A DNA stretch of 15,168 nt from NCBI GenBank assembly GCA_029288115.1, contig JARFPV010000501.1, positions 1 through 15,168 of the forward strand. Reading direction: 5' to 3'. The position numbers and the translations under genes were made by a program. Positions 1 to 8,317 of the stretch are shown piece after piece; position 1 is the stretch's first letter; each line of letters begins with the position of its first letter. Origin of the DNA: Akkermansiaceae bacterium (GTDB taxonomy: Bacteria; Verrucomicrobiota; Verrucomicrobiia; Verrucomicrobiales; Akkermansiaceae). The notes beneath the pieces are model-generated. The model ran no database searches, was not told where the DNA came from, and saw nothing but the letters and a program-made list of their open reading frames with translations.

Positions 1-7
1 ACAATCT

Positions 8-40
8 TCGTCGGCAGCGTCAGATGTGTATAAGAGACAG
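8..40. other. Nextera/Tn5 sequencing adapter (artefact)
   Basis: Bases 8-21 match the Nextera read-1 primer tail (TCGTCGGCAGCGTC) and bases 22-40 are the 19-bp Tn5 mosaic end (AGATGTGTATAAGAGACAG). Together they form the complete transposase adapter used in tagmentation libraries, so this is not genomic DNA. On the minus strand it translates to the tell-tale tail LSLIHI, which appears fused to the truncated SufS reading frame. The seven bases before it (1-7) are probably also library sequence, for example the end of an index, but that cannot be shown. The contig should be trimmed to about base 41. Confidence 0.97.
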
Positions 41-223
41 CCTGTGCGCACCGCGATGGATATTTGAGTTAATCTCAGCATAATAATGCTGGATCGCCTC
101 CGTTACCTGCCTCGGTGTCTGCGAGGTTGCGGCATTGTCAAGGTAGACAAGCGGCGCCCCCTTGCTCACCTGATCAAGAATCGGGAAATCAGCGCGGATT
201 TGGTTTGGGTCGAATTGAGGCAT
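41..223 (-). CDS. sufS: Cysteine desulfurase SufS, N-terminal fragment
   Basis: N-terminal piece (61 residues from the chosen ATG) of a class V, PLP-dependent cysteine desulfurase. These enzymes take sulfur from L-cysteine as an enzyme-bound persulfide for SUF iron-sulfur cluster assembly in the cytoplasm. The sequence shows the family's opening: IRADFPIL, then [12 protein letters not shown] (substrate/PLP-pocket loop), then [10 protein letters not shown]. The PLP lysine and catalytic cysteine lie beyond the break. The frame stays open across the adapter at 8-40, but residues read from there are artefactual. I chose the ATG at 221-223, which gives the usual SufS N-terminus and a 16-nt gap after the preceding stop. 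A TTG at 245-247 would add eight residues and overlap the upstream gene. No Shine-Dalgarno sequence precedes either start. The fragment matches SufS better than IscS, but the downstream partner genes cannot be seen. Confidence 0.88.
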
Positions 224-239
224 TGCTTGAGCCGTTGGT

Positions 240-1211
240 TTATTCAAACAGGTTGACGTAAAGTTTGGAAATCACCTCCGGGGAAAGATAAAAATAACTA
301 GCTTCGTGCTCACGGTCTCTTCCCACAGGGAGGGAGTCAATTTTCGCAAAGTAGATCAACCCTCCGGTGGTATGGGCAATTCTGAGTGTTTTCACAGCAG
401 TGCCAGTCTCAGTTCCCGCGTCATTAAACTGCTTTACGTGGATTTTGATCACCGTGTCAGGGGTTTCTATCGCCTTCATCGCATTAGGATGCATGGGGCC
501 AATCCATCGGCTTGCTTCAAGAGATGTGAGCTGCTTAAGAAAGAATTTGGCTCTATTTGGGTTGAGCATGGAAGTAGCATCCTTGCCGCCAGATTTTGCG
601 GTCCACTTGTCTGAAAAGCTCGCATAGGTGAGTTCAATCTCTGGCTCGTTCTTGCGCTTTGCGACGATTTTTTCGATGTCCACGGCAGGTATATGCCACA
701 CATGTGATGTGCGCCATTGCCATGGGTAGAGCGCTATCTTGCCGAATGTTTCACTGCTTATTTCCCAGACATTGGGTCGGCCCAAAATACGCGCATAAAG
801 TTTGCCATCCTTTGGTCCTCGCCCGACAGCCATTCGGATGCCCTCGCCGCCAAAGCTGTTAAACCCGAGTAATAATAGCGGGCGTTCCAGCCCGTATGGT
901 GAGAGGTCTGTTGCCGCGTCGGTAACAAACTTCACTATTTTATCCTGGGTGACAGCTGTGATCAGTCGGATCAATGTGTCTGTGTTTGCAGGTCTCCAAC
1001 CGTCTGCGCGCAGGACTTTCCACATGCTTTGACGGCTTCGTTGGAGCAGGATGTCCTGAAGTCCTCCCGGACGGATGATAATCGTCTTTAACTCCTTGCC
1101 ATTGAGGTGGGTCATCGTCTTTGACCTGAGGTCATTCACGCCTAACTGCAGAAGTGCGAGGGAGGACGTGCCGGGGATGGCAGCAGACTGGGTAAGGGGG
1201 AGGTGAAACAC
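240..1211 (-). CDS. DUF4340 protein, C-terminal half (frameshifted)
   Basis: This is the downstream half of a DUF4340-domain protein whose upstream half is at 1238-2164. The marked start is a GTG inside the domain, not a plausible natural start. The same frame continues upstream with sensible coding (PPAKEDSNIALATVSDRPDT) up to the C6 tract at 1266-1271, where it meets the end of the upstream half. Restoring one C there gives a single 641-residue protein. This half carries a second DUF4340-like repeat: [12 protein letters not shown] is followed by a beta-rich segment with a [11 protein letters not shown] stretch. It has no signal peptide or membrane segment of its own. The family is of unknown biochemical role, commonly encoded beside GldG-like and ABC-2 permease genes, and is expected to sit outside the cytoplasmic membrane. 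As printed, this half would not be made without frameshifting or internal initiation. Confidence 0.8.
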   Translation of the reverse strand: MFHLPLTQSAAIPGTSSLALLQLGVNDLRSKTMTHLNGKELKTIIIRPGGLQDILLQRSRQSMWKVLRADGWRPANTDTLIRLITAVTQDKIVKFVTDAATDLSPYGLERPLLLLGFNSFGGEGIRMAVGRGPKDGKLYARILGRPNVWEISSETFGKIALYPWQWRTSHVWHIPAVDIEKIVAKRKNEPEIELTYASFSDKWTAKSGGKDATSMLNPNRAKFFLKQLTSLEASRWIGPMHPNAMKAIETPDTVIKIHVKQFNDAGTETGTAVKTLRIAHTTGGLIYFAKIDSLPVGRDREHEASYFYLSPEVISKLYVNLFE

Positions 1212-1237
1212 AGTGTCTGGGCGATCGCTGACGGTAG

Positions 1238-2164
1238 CTAGTGCAATGTTTGAATCTTCCTTGGCGGGGGGTAAATCCGCATGGTGATGTCTTTGGGTTG
1301 GCCCGCAAAGTGAATCGATATCTCTTGCGCTTGGCTGGCATCTTCTGCTGCGGTCGGCAGTGTCACACTCGAGCGGTCAACAGCCTCAATGGCATTGAGT
1401 CGGGCCAAGTCATTGAACAATTGCGTTTGCGCCTCTGGGTCGACTCGAAGCTTGTTGGGCTTGGTGATCATCCACCCAGCTTTCAGGTTTGGGCGGGAAA
1501 TGACAATTTCCGACTCCTCGTTTTTGACGCTCAGCCTATCAAGGAATTTTGGACTGAAGTGCAACGGGTGATGATCGCGGAATCTAGCAAAGTCGCTACT
1601 GAAAAGTGAATGAATAGCAGCGGTGGAATTCGAAGTGCATATGTATATTTTGTTTTTCTTCTCCCTGTCCGCCAGACGGATGAAAAGCGTCTGTTCTGTG
1701 CTCTTTCCGTCGTCGCTTGGAATTTTCCACGCCGTCTTGCGCCCAATGTTGTAGTCGCAGAGCCTCTCACCTTTGCTGTCGAACATGGTGATGCGTATCC
1801 TGTCGTCTTCTAGGCCAAAATCCTTGAGATCGACATCATCGCGGTCAATGACATCTCTCACAACGAGGCTGCTAGTAAACTGAAACAGAGCTCTCATATA
1901 CAACGGGTCCGCACGATCCTTCCATGGTTGTGTTGTCGACCAGAAATGCCCTGTCTGCTTTACGATGACTTTGGTTCCTGTGGTGTTTGCTATGTCGATC
2001 CGCCGTGTCTTGTCGAGTTCGTGAGTGTCAAAGAGCTTCTCTCCAACTGTGATCGCGGGAGCACCAAAGATCTTGTCCCGATATTTTTCACCTGTATGCA
2101 CTATCGCTAGACCACCCAGAAGGGTGGCTAGGATGAGTAGTGTGATGGTGAAAGAAATACGCAT
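1238..2164 (-). CDS. DUF4340 protein, N-terminal half (frameshifted)
   Basis: N-terminal half of the split DUF4340 gene. The ATG at 2162-2164 starts MRISFTITLLILATLLGGL, a signal-anchor or N-terminal membrane segment, so most of the protein should face the periplasm. An ATG at 2215 would add 17 residues (MEHETLL...) before the hydrophobic segment and overlap the preceding stop, so it is less likely. The first DUF4340 repeat is visible: DFGLEDDRIRITMFDSKGER, then IYICTSNSTAAIHSLF, then a FRDHHPLHF/LDRLSV stretch, then GWMITKP. The true sequence probably runs as far as MRIYPP; the last residues (PRKIQTLH) are the out-of-frame tail after the C6 tract. The gene begins 29 nt after the GldG-like gene and forms one transcription unit with it. 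The exact function of this family is not established. Confidence 0.82.
   Translation of the reverse strand: MRISFTITLLILATLLGGLAIVHTGEKYRDKIFGAPAITVGEKLFDTHELDKTRRIDIANTTGTKVIVKQTGHFWSTTQPWKDRADPLYMRALFQFTSSLVVRDVIDRDDVDLKDFGLEDDRIRITMFDSKGERLCDYNIGRKTAWKIPSDDGKSTEQTLFIRLADREKKNKIYICTSNSTAAIHSLFSSDFARFRDHHPLHFSPKFLDRLSVKNEESEIVISRPNLKAGWMITKPNKLRVDPEAQTQLFNDLARLNAIEAVDRSSVTLPTAAEDASQAQEISIHFAGQPKDITMRIYPPPRKIQTLH
1266..1271 (-). other. Frameshift at C6 homopolymer in DUF4340 gene
   Basis: The minus strand reads TAC CCC CCG CCA in the upstream frame, which then stops after about eight more codons (stop at 1238-1240). The frame of the downstream half reads CCC CCC GCC AAG across the same bases. 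One added C joins the halves without loss: 2164 to 240 is 1925 nt, and 1926 is exactly 642 codons. The missing base could be a consensus error, a real mutation, or a site of slippage. The heptamer C CCC CCG fits the X XXY YYZ form of a -1 slippery site. Confidence 0.8.
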
Positions 2165-2193
2165 GAAGGCAAATTGGCTGAAGGGGGAAAACG

Positions 2194-3795
2194 TCAGGAG
2201 CGTCTCATGTTCCACACAATCATCGCAGTTAGAAGGCTTGCCAAGGGAAGATAAATCAACACCACTTGGCTAATGAATGCGTCATGGGCATCGAGCAGTG
2301 TGATTTTATGGCGGTGTAACTTTTTGGGCCCAATGCCGATAAGATCCTCGCGCCCGACGAGCCAATTGACACTCGATTTGATGAAATCGGCTTGCTCGGG
2401 ACGGGTTTTTCTTGTGGCGAGAAAATCAGTATTGGAAATGACAACCATCTTCGTCACGAGGTCGGCTGTTTCATCTGAGTTGGCTTTTCCTTTTACGACG
2501 GCTGCGGCGAGATGCAGGGGGGATGGTGTGTCTTCTTCCTTATTGTATTGGATATCATCTTCCTGGAATCTAGTTTCACCCCAGTATCCGTCGACGGCTC
2601 GTATGAGCGACAGCGGGCGGATCCGGCGGTTGATCAGGGTGTCGTCGTTTTCATCGACCTCAAGGCTTGATGAGGATCCTTCAAAAATAGTGGTCTTTCC
2701 ACCGAGAGATTCGGTGATTTCAGAACCTTTTGCGAACAGAGTCTGAACGTTAGAAATCGTTTGTCCGTCTTTGACTGTCATGATGCGATTCTTGAGCGGT
2801 GTGATCCCGTAACTGCGGAGGAACACCTTGAGGTTCGGTAAATCGACTTTTGGGTCGAGTGTGATGAAGAGTGAGGATTTGTTTCTACCCCAATATTCGC
2901 TGAGCACCTTGATTTCTGCTTGTGTTAGATCGTATTGAGGCCCGACTAGAGCAAATCCTTCCGCATCAGCGGGGATGGTCTCAGTCTCTGCAATACGTAG
3001 GGGGGTAAGTAGTATGTTCTGTTGCCAGAGCAGGCGGGCAAGATTCTGCCAGACTGGATCCTCTCCCTCGATGGCTTCCAAATCAACCTTGTCGGCAGCA
3101 AAATAGATACGTCTCGGAAGTCCCTCAATGGCACCGATGATTGAAGAGGTGATGACGTCCTCATCTTGCCATGCTACAATCTTGCCCTGATTGTCCTGAA
3201 GGAAAAGATTCGAGATTCGCTGCATGCGCACATGTGCGGTGAGTTTCTGGTGTGAATCTGCCTTGGGATCGACCTTGGCAGTAGTATCGTCTGGAGTCTT
3301 GTCAGAGGTAGCAGGCTCAGCCTCACCATCATCTGTTTCTGGCTTGTCAGGTGTGGTTGATCGGCCGTCCACGATGATCATATCCTCAGTGTAGGGCTGC
3401 TTATAGGTGTTTTCGATCTCAAGCGTCTGGTCGGTTTGGCGGATGGGATCAATAACCTCCAGTTCGATTTTGCCACCACCTTTGCGCTGGTATTCTTCCA
3501 GGAGATTGAACACCCGGGTGTAGTGAGGCGAAGTTCGCCGCATCACAGCGATTACTTTCAGAGGTGTCTCTCGTTTTTGAACAGCGTCACTTTCGAGATA
3601 CTGCTCTGTTGTATCTGATAGGGTGAAATCTTTGCGCTCGGTCAAATCGTAACGCTGGTGACGTGCGCAACTCAGGTAGTTAGCCGCGATGACAACGATG
3701 ACAAAACAGATGACTTGAATAGTCAGGTTGATGCTCCTGCCAAGGCGCTCGACGGGACGTGCGGTAGGAGTGGATGATGTTTCGGATTCAGACAT
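2194..3795 (-). CDS. GldG-like ABC transport auxiliary protein
   Basis: 533-residue membrane-anchored protein of the GldG / ABC_transp_aux type, which is encoded with ABC-2 permeases and in Bacteroidota takes part in gliding-linked transport. Residues about 22-42 form an N-terminal membrane helix. It is followed by the family hallmark RYDLTERKDFTLS (48-60), a thioredoxin-like region with KVIAVMRR (80-87) and IELEVIDP (110-117), and a large extracytoplasmic domain with VISNTDFLATR in place of the usual DSDF motif. A C-terminal helix (about 511-529) ends in RRS. Residues about 148-182 are a low-complexity Asp/Thr/Pro linker. The gene lies 30 nt after the permease stop and 29 nt before the DUF4340 start, consistent with co-transcription. 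The role as a partner of the permease is inferred from family and context. The substrate is unknown and gliding itself should not be assumed. Confidence 0.85.
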   Translation of the reverse strand: MSESETSSTPTARPVERLGRSINLTIQVICFVIVVIAANYLSCARHQRYDLTERKDFTLSDTTEQYLESDAVQKRETPLKVIAVMRRTSPHYTRVFNLLEEYQRKGGGKIELEVIDPIRQTDQTLEIENTYKQPYTEDMIIVDGRSTTPDKPETDDGEAEPATSDKTPDDTTAKVDPKADSHQKLTAHVRMQRISNLFLQDNQGKIVAWQDEDVITSSIIGAIEGLPRRIYFAADKVDLEAIEGEDPVWQNLARLLWQQNILLTPLRIAETETIPADAEGFALVGPQYDLTQAEIKVLSEYWGRNKSSLFITLDPKVDLPNLKVFLRSYGITPLKNRIMTVKDGQTISNVQTLFAKGSEITESLGGKTTIFEGSSSSLEVDENDDTLINRRIRPLSLIRAVDGYWGETRFQEDDIQYNKEEDTPSPLHLAAAVVKGKANSDETADLVTKMVVISNTDFLATRKTRPEQADFIKSSVNWLVGREDLIGIGPKKLHRHKITLLDAHDAFISQVVLIYLPLASLLTAMIVWNMRRS

Positions 3796-3825
3796 GTCTG
3801 AGGGAGTAATAGGGAAGCGGGATGA

Positions 3826-4578
3826 TCATGACTTCCAGCGTCGGAAATCGAGAGCGATGTGGGTGAGGAATAGGAAGAATACAGCCATGCTGCCAAAATA
3901 CACAATGGGTCTTGAGTCTAACAATCCACGTGCGGAATTGGCGAGGTGCTCTTGAATGGATACGTAATGGAAAATCGACACCGCTTGAAATCCTTCACCG
4001 GTGTAATAGGGGATAAGGCCAAAGAAAAAATGCATGACCAGTGCTGCAATCGTAATGATGCCAGCCACGATCTGGCTGGATGTGAGAGTTGATGCCAGAC
4101 AGCCGATAGCTAGGAAAAATGCTCCAATGAGCATCAGCACGGAGTATGTTCCGATGAGGTGACCAGTTTCGTAGGGCGCCTGGCTTCCGGTCACCCATCT
4201 GAATATTTTTAGGTGCAGCAGCATGGGAAGCCACAGTAAAGCGTAGAAGCTGAGTGCTGCTGTGTACTTGGAAAAGACAACTTGCGTGGTGGTCACGGGT
4301 GCGGTCATCAGGGTTTCCAGAGTTCCTGATTTTTCCTCCTCGGCAAACAACCGCATGGTCAGCAGCGGGAATATGAACAGGAAATAGAACCAAAAGTTCG
4401 GTGAGTGAAGTGAAACAAAAATGAAGTTTTCAGCCAACGGTTTGTCCTTCATGAGCTCCAGCGCATGGGTCATGGAAAAACCCTGCATCAGAAGCACCAA
4501 TGCAAGAACCACCCAGCCGAAGGGCGTGAAGAAAAACTGCTTGAATTCCTTTTTGAAGAGTATGAAAAAAACGCGCAT
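3826..4578 (-). CDS. ABC-2 type transporter permease (GldF-like)
   Basis: 250-residue integral membrane protein with about six hydrophobic helices (roughly 18-36, 57-76, 101-124, 142-163, 168-190, 224-243). The signature LTMRLFAEEEKSGTLETL at 73-90, after helix 2, is the coupling region typical of GldF/NosY-like ABC-2 permeases and would contact the ATPase. The ATG at 4576-4578 puts the start directly before the first helix region (MRVFFILFKKEFKQFF). The longer frame from 4728 runs through the end of cdd and has no family character. The genes downstream are GldG-like and DUF4340, the usual partners. The nucleotide-binding ATPase normally encoded beside such a permease is not here; the gene upstream is cdd, 64 nt away. 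The ATPase must lie elsewhere. The substrate cannot be told from sequence. Confidence 0.87.
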   Translation of the reverse strand: MRVFFILFKKEFKQFFFTPFGWVVLALVLLMQGFSMTHALELMKDKPLAENFIFVSLHSPNFWFYFLFIFPLLTMRLFAEEEKSGTLETLMTAPVTTTQVVFSKYTAALSFYALLWLPMLLHLKIFRWVTGSQAPYETGHLIGTYSVLMLIGAFFLAIGCLASTLTSSQIVAGIITIAALVMHFFFGLIPYYTGEGFQAVSIFHYVSIQEHLANSARGLLDSRPIVYFGSMAVFFLFLTHIALDFRRWKS

Positions 4579-4632
4579 AGGTGGAAAAGTAATCGCTGCA
4601 CGGAAATAAGGGAATTTTCCCCGCGATGAAAG

Positions 4633-4649
4633 GGAATAGTCGCTATTCC
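4633..4649 (-). other. 7-bp hairpin overlapping the cdd stop codon
   Basis: A perfect inverted repeat, GGAATAG / TCG / CTATTCC, spans the cdd stop (TAG, minus strand 4645-4643). A second short stem, GGGAA-AA-TTCCC, lies just downstream on the minus strand. There is no U-tract after either stem, so a standard intrinsic terminator is unlikely. It might damp read-through or protect the salvage mRNA 3' end, but it may also be chance. Confidence 0.35.
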
Positions 4650-5035
4650 GCAAGGTTTTCCGGACCAAATGCATCCGGAAGTAGCGCATCCACGCTGGTC
4701 TCGCTCTTGAGCTGCCCGTTTTCATCACCCAACCAGACTTTCATGGTCGGGTTGAATTCATTCAGGACTTGGCGGCAGGCACCGCAGGGAGAGCCACCAC
4801 CGGGCACAGCGATGGCGATAGCTGTGAATTCTTTCACACCCTTGGAAACTGCATTGAAGACAGCCGTGCGCTCGGCACAATTGGTCAGGCCGTAAGAGGC
4901 GTTTTCGATGTTGCAGCCGGTAAAAACCTCGCCATTTTTTGCCAGCAGCGCGGCACCAACGAGGAATTTTGAATAGGGAGCGTATGCCGAGTTCCGCGCC
5001 TCTACGGCGTGGCTGAGTAGTTCTTCTGCTTCCAT
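4643..5035 (-). CDS. cdd: Cytidine deaminase
   Basis: 130-residue cytidine/deoxycytidine deaminase of the short, homotetrameric type. It hydrolyses cytidine to uridine and ammonia in pyrimidine salvage, in the cytoplasm. The substrate loop CNIENASYGLTNCAERTAV contains zinc ligand Cys53 and catalytic Glu55. PCGACRQVL at 83-91 supplies zinc ligands Cys84 and Cys87. Cys in place of His as first ligand (CAE rather than HAE) is normal for the tetrameric class. The early YAPYSKFLVGAAL (residues 18-30) also matches the family. The start codon overlaps the deoD stop by one base (TGATG), which indicates translational coupling. It closes the salvage operon; the ABC permease gene begins 64 nt downstream. 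All key residues are present. Confidence 0.96.
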   Translation of the reverse strand: MEAEELLSHAVEARNSAYAPYSKFLVGAALLAKNGEVFTGCNIENASYGLTNCAERTAVFNAVSKGVKEFTAIAIAVPGGGSPCGACRQVLNEFNPTMKVWLGDENGQLKSETSVDALLPDAFGPENLAE

Positions 5036-5763
5036 CAGGCGAGCTTGGTTGGTGGGTCAATCAATCGAGTCGCCTCAAGGGCGATCTTCATCATTTCGGC
5101 AAAGCTTGTTTGCCGCTCCTCGGAGGTTGTTGCTTCGCCCGTGCGGATATGATCGGAGACGGTGCAGATGGCTGCAGCATTGGCACCGTATTCTGTGGCG
5201 ATTCCATACAGTCCGGCAGCTTCCATTTCGATGCCTAGGATGTTCATCTTCTCCATGGTGTCGAACATTGATGGGTTCGGAGTGTAGAACAGGTCGGCTG
5301 AAAACATATTTCCGTTTGTGACAGGGATGTCCAATGAATCGGCTGCGTCATTGAGTGCTTTAAGCAGTGCATAGCTTGCGATGGCAGAGTAATCGTGACC
5401 TTGGAACCGCTGACGGTTGACGGCGGAATCGGTGCAAGCCCCCATGCCGATCAATACATCACGCACTTTGACCTCAGGGCTAACAGCGCCGCAACTCCCC
5501 ACACGAATGAGGTTTTTTACACCATACTCGGTGATCAGTTCCTTGGCGTAGATGGATATCGAAGGGATTCCCATGCCGCTTCCCATCACGGAAACTGCTG
5601 TGCCTTGATAGTTGCCAGTGAATGCAAGCATGTTGCGGACTGCGTTGATTTGTTTGACGTCGGAAAGAAAAGTCTCAGCAATGTATTGCGCACGCAGAGG
5701 ATCACCGGGCAACAGACAGGTGGCTGCAAAATCGCCGGGTTTGGCTTCGATGTGTGGAGTCAT
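5035..5763 (-). CDS. deoD: Purine nucleoside phosphorylase, DeoD type
   Basis: 242-residue DeoD-type (hexameric) purine nucleoside phosphorylase. It cleaves purine (deoxy)ribonucleosides with phosphate to free base and (deoxy)ribose-1-phosphate. Residues line up one-for-one with the E. coli enzyme as I know it: His4, Gly20 and Arg24 ([12 protein letters not shown]), Arg43, Arg87 and Ser90 (IRVGSCGA), the EMEAAGLY motif with Glu179-Met180-Glu181, Ser203-Asp204 (TVSDH, with the acid that protonates the purine), and Arg217. The length is usual for the family. The gene follows deoB by 18 nt and overlaps cdd by one base, so the sugar phosphate it makes can go straight to phosphopentomutase. No Shine-Dalgarno sequence precedes the ATG. 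Uridine phosphorylase is a related fold, but the alignment over the whole active site favours DeoD. Confidence 0.95.
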   Translation of the reverse strand: MTPHIEAKPGDFAATCLLPGDPLRAQYIAETFLSDVKQINAVRNMLAFTGNYQGTAVSVMGSGMGIPSISIYAKELITEYGVKNLIRVGSCGAVSPEVKVRDVLIGMGACTDSAVNRQRFQGHDYSAIASYALLKALNDAADSLDIPVTNGNMFSADLFYTPNPSMFDTMEKMNILGIEMEAAGLYGIATEYGANAAAICTVSDHIRTGEATTSEERQTSFAEMMKIALEATRLIDPPTKLA

Positions 5764-5781
5764 AGTTAAGTTTGTTAGTAT

Positions 5782-6999
5782 TCAGTCTTCAGTTTTCAGA
5801 TCAAGGGCTTTGCCGTGCTCGAAAGGGGAGAGTTGGAAGATTTGAGCGATGGTTTGGGCAATGTCGGCAAAGGTGTTACGGAATCCGAGATCCTTGGGGT
5901 TGATGTTTTTCTGATAGAGTAAAACCGGGACATGTTCGCGGGTGTGGTCGGTTCCATTCCACGTTGGGTCGTTACCGTGGTCGGCTGTGAGGATGAGTAA
6001 ATCGTCGGAACCCATTTTTTCAAACAACACTGGCAGTTGGCGATCAAATTCTTCCAGCGCTTTACCGTAACCACGTGGATCTCGCCGGTGGCCAAAGACA
6101 GCATCGAAATCGACGAAATTGGTCATCACGATGCTTTTTTCACCTGCTCTATCCATGGCTGACAAGGTTTCTTCCCAGAGTTCCTGATGTCCCGATGCCC
6201 GTTTTTCCTCGCTCATGCCGGTGTGCGCGAAGATGTCGCCGATCTTGCCCACGCCAATGACCGTGCCACCGTCATTGACCAGTTTCTGCAGCACTGTGGG
6301 GCTGGGAGGCTCGACAGCGTAGTCGTGGCGATTTCCCGTACGTCGGAAATTTTCGGCTGAGGTTCCCACAAATGGACGTGCGATGACTCTGCCGATGTTC
6401 AGCGGCGTAAGGATTTCACGGCAGATCTCGCAGAGCTGGTAGAGGTTTTCGAGCCCAAATGTCTCCTCATGGCAGGCGATTTGAAAAACACTGTCTGCAG
6501 AGGTGTAAAAAATGGGTTTTCCCGTGCGCATGTGTTCCTCACCCAGGCGGGCAATGATGTCCGTGCCCGATGAGTGGCAATTCCCAAGGTGTCCGGGGAT
6601 GTCGGAGCGACTTTCTATCTCGTTGAGTAATTCCTGTGGAAAAGAATTTTCTTTGTCGTGGAAATACCCCCAGTCCCAGAGAGCGGGGACACCGGCCATC
6701 TCCCAGTGACCACTTGGAGTGTCCTTGCCCGATGAAATTTCCTTGGCGCAAGCGTAACTACCCAGCAAAACGTCAGCTGGCCTCATGCCATCGGGAAATG
6801 ATCCAGTGCTCGTGTGATAAGCATGAAGCAATCCAAGCGATGCCATGTGGGGTAACTGTAATGGTTCTCCTTGTTCGGCAAAATATTTGGCAATGTGCCC
6901 GAGAGTGTCGGCACCTTCATCTCCAAATTGTTCTGCATCAGAAGACGATCCGATACCAAATGAATCGAGGATCAGCCAGATGACGCGCTTAGTGGACAT
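5782..6999 (-). CDS. deoB: Phosphopentomutase
   Basis: 405-residue phosphopentomutase of the alkaline phosphatase superfamily. It interconverts (deoxy)ribose-1-phosphate and (deoxy)ribose-5-phosphate, linking nucleoside phosphorolysis to central metabolism. Metal and catalytic residues are visible: LDSFGIG with Asp12; KDTPSGHWE (92-100) with the phosphorylatable Thr94; the cap-domain segment [11 protein letters not shown] around Asp169; DFDAVFGHR with Asp299 and His304; TADHGN with Asp340-His341; and DHTREHVPV with His352. The length fits the family (about 390-410). The gene starts 4 nt after the deoA stop and ends 18 nt before deoD, a tight operon. No deoC (deoxyribose-phosphate aldolase) is present in the window, so deoxyribose-5-phosphate must be handled by a gene elsewhere. 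Confidence 0.95.
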   Translation of the reverse strand: MSTKRVIWLILDSFGIGSSSDAEQFGDEGADTLGHIAKYFAEQGEPLQLPHMASLGLLHAYHTSTGSFPDGMRPADVLLGSYACAKEISSGKDTPSGHWEMAGVPALWDWGYFHDKENSFPQELLNEIESRSDIPGHLGNCHSSGTDIIARLGEEHMRTGKPIFYTSADSVFQIACHEETFGLENLYQLCEICREILTPLNIGRVIARPFVGTSAENFRRTGNRHDYAVEPPSPTVLQKLVNDGGTVIGVGKIGDIFAHTGMSEEKRASGHQELWEETLSAMDRAGEKSIVMTNFVDFDAVFGHRRDPRGYGKALEEFDRQLPVLFEKMGSDDLLILTADHGNDPTWNGTDHTREHVPVLLYQKNINPKDLGFRNTFADIAQTIAQIFQLSPFEHGKALDLKTED

Positions 7000-7003
7000 G
7001 ATG

Positions 7004-8317
7004 TTAAGTGCTTATTGTTTGGTGAATAACGGGAGCCGGATCCGGTGCGCTATCCGACACGGTAAACGCTGCTTTTATTTTTTCTGCTGCCTGCTCCCAG
7101 TCGTGTTCACTTCGCGCGTGAATCGTCGCTATCGGTTGGTCAGTGGACTCTCCAATGGTGATGAAATCACTCAGTCCAACTGCGGGATCGATGTTGTCTT
7201 CAGCGCGCATGCGGCCACCACCGAGTTCGACGACCGCCATGCCAAGCGCTCGGGTATCAATGCTGGAGACGAATCCGGTTTCATCAAGGTGCACAGGTTT
7301 GATCACTTCGGCTTTGGTAAGATGTTTGTCTGGTTGCTCAATCAGGTCGCCGGGGCCACCGAGAGAATGCACCATTTGCCCGAAGCGTTCAGCAGCCCTG
7401 CCACTTGCGAGTTCTGATTCTAACATAGCAACGGCATCCGCGGGGTTGTCAGTGATTTCCCCAAGCATGAGAAGCTCGGTGCAGAGGGAGAAAACGACCT
7501 GCAACAAGCGCGGATTCTGTTGTTCGTTGGTGAGGAAATCTATTGCCTCACGCACCTCGATCGCATTGCCTGCCGTTGATCCAAGCGGCTGGTTCATATC
7601 TGTGATCAGGGCGCTCGTTTTCACACCTGCAGCATTTCCGATGTCCACGATGCTTTGAGCGAGTGCCACGGAGTCTTCATGAGTCGGCATGAAGGCACCG
7701 CTTCCTGTTTTCACATCCATACACAGACAATCGAGCCCTGCGGCGAATTTTTTCGATAGTATCGAGGCTGTGATCAACGGGATGGATTCAACAGTCGCAG
7801 TGATGTCACGCGTGGCGTAGAAGCGCTTGTCGGCTGGTGCGAGGTTGCCTGTCTGTCCGATGATGGCGACGCCGCATTCGCGCACGGTTGCACGGAATAA
7901 GTCGTTATCTGGGGTGGAATTGTACCCCGGTATGGAATCGAGTTTATCCAGTGTGCCGCCGGTGTGGCCTAGCCCTCGACCTGAGATCATGGGCACGTAT
8001 CCGCCACAAGCCGCGAGCAGGGGGCCGAGCATCAGAGAGACGCCGTCACCGACACCTCCCGTGGAATGTTTGTCAATGACCGGGCCGGGGAAATTTTCCT
8101 GTTTCCAGTCGAGCACATCACCCGTGTTGCGCATTGCCAGTGTCAGAGCAGCGGCCTCATCGGCTTCCATGCCTTGAAAATAGACGGCCATGCCCAATGC
8201 CGCGATTTGCCCCTCACTGATCGATCCATCGGCAATACCATTGGAAAAAAATCGCAATTCATCCGCATTGAGCGGTTTGCCGTCACGTTTTTTTCGAATG
8301 ATTTCCTGAGGTAACAT
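7004..8317 (-). CDS. deoA: Thymidine phosphorylase
   Basis: 437-residue thymidine phosphorylase, which splits thymidine with phosphate into thymine and deoxyribose-1-phosphate. It is very close to the E. coli type: the start [13 protein letters not shown], the phosphate-binding [10 protein letters not shown] (82-91), the signature [20 protein letters not shown] (112-131), and the thymine-site residues Arg170 and Ser185/Lys189 in [17 protein letters not shown] and SKK. The ATG at 8315-8317 gives the normal N-terminus. A longer frame from 8356 adds 13 unrelated residues. With this start the gene overlaps the xapX reading frame by 35 nt (8283-8317), which suggests coupled translation. Pyrimidine nucleoside phosphorylase (Pdp) is homologous, but the E. 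coli DeoA-like sequence throughout favours DeoA. Confidence 0.95.
   Translation of the reverse strand: MLPQEIIRKKRDGKPLNADELRFFSNGIADGSISEGQIAALGMAVYFQGMEADEAAALTLAMRNTGDVLDWKQENFPGPVIDKHSTGGVGDGVSLMLGPLLAACGGYVPMISGRGLGHTGGTLDKLDSIPGYNSTPDNDLFRATVRECGVAIIGQTGNLAPADKRFYATRDITATVESIPLITASILSKKFAAGLDCLCMDVKTGSGAFMPTHEDSVALAQSIVDIGNAAGVKTSALITDMNQPLGSTAGNAIEVREAIDFLTNEQQNPRLLQVVFSLCTELLMLGEITDNPADAVAMLESELASGRAAERFGQMVHSLGGPGDLIEQPDKHLTKAEVIKPVHLDETGFVSSIDTRALGMAVVELGGGRMRAEDNIDPAVGLSDFITIGESTDQPIATIHARSEHDWEQAAEKIKAAFTVSDSAPDPAPVIHQTIST

Noticed and set aside
20..40. The C-terminal LSLIHI of the SufS reading frame as native protein
   Set aside because: It is the translation of the Tn5 mosaic end; the native sequence stops at about base 41.
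224..247. TTG start for SufS at 245-247
   Set aside because: It overlaps the upstream stop region, and the ATG at 221-223 gives the usual family N-terminus; it is not excluded.
3995..4393. Minus-strand 132-residue open frame inside the ABC permease gene
   Set aside because: It is out of frame with the permease, which has clear membrane helices and the family motif; the alternative has none.
6845..7417. Plus-strand 190-residue open frame, and others such as 7143-7658, 11611-12036 and 2273-2746
   Set aside because: They lie antisense inside well-supported genes (deoA/deoB, nuoL, gldG-like), have no recognisable domains and show biased, low-complexity composition.
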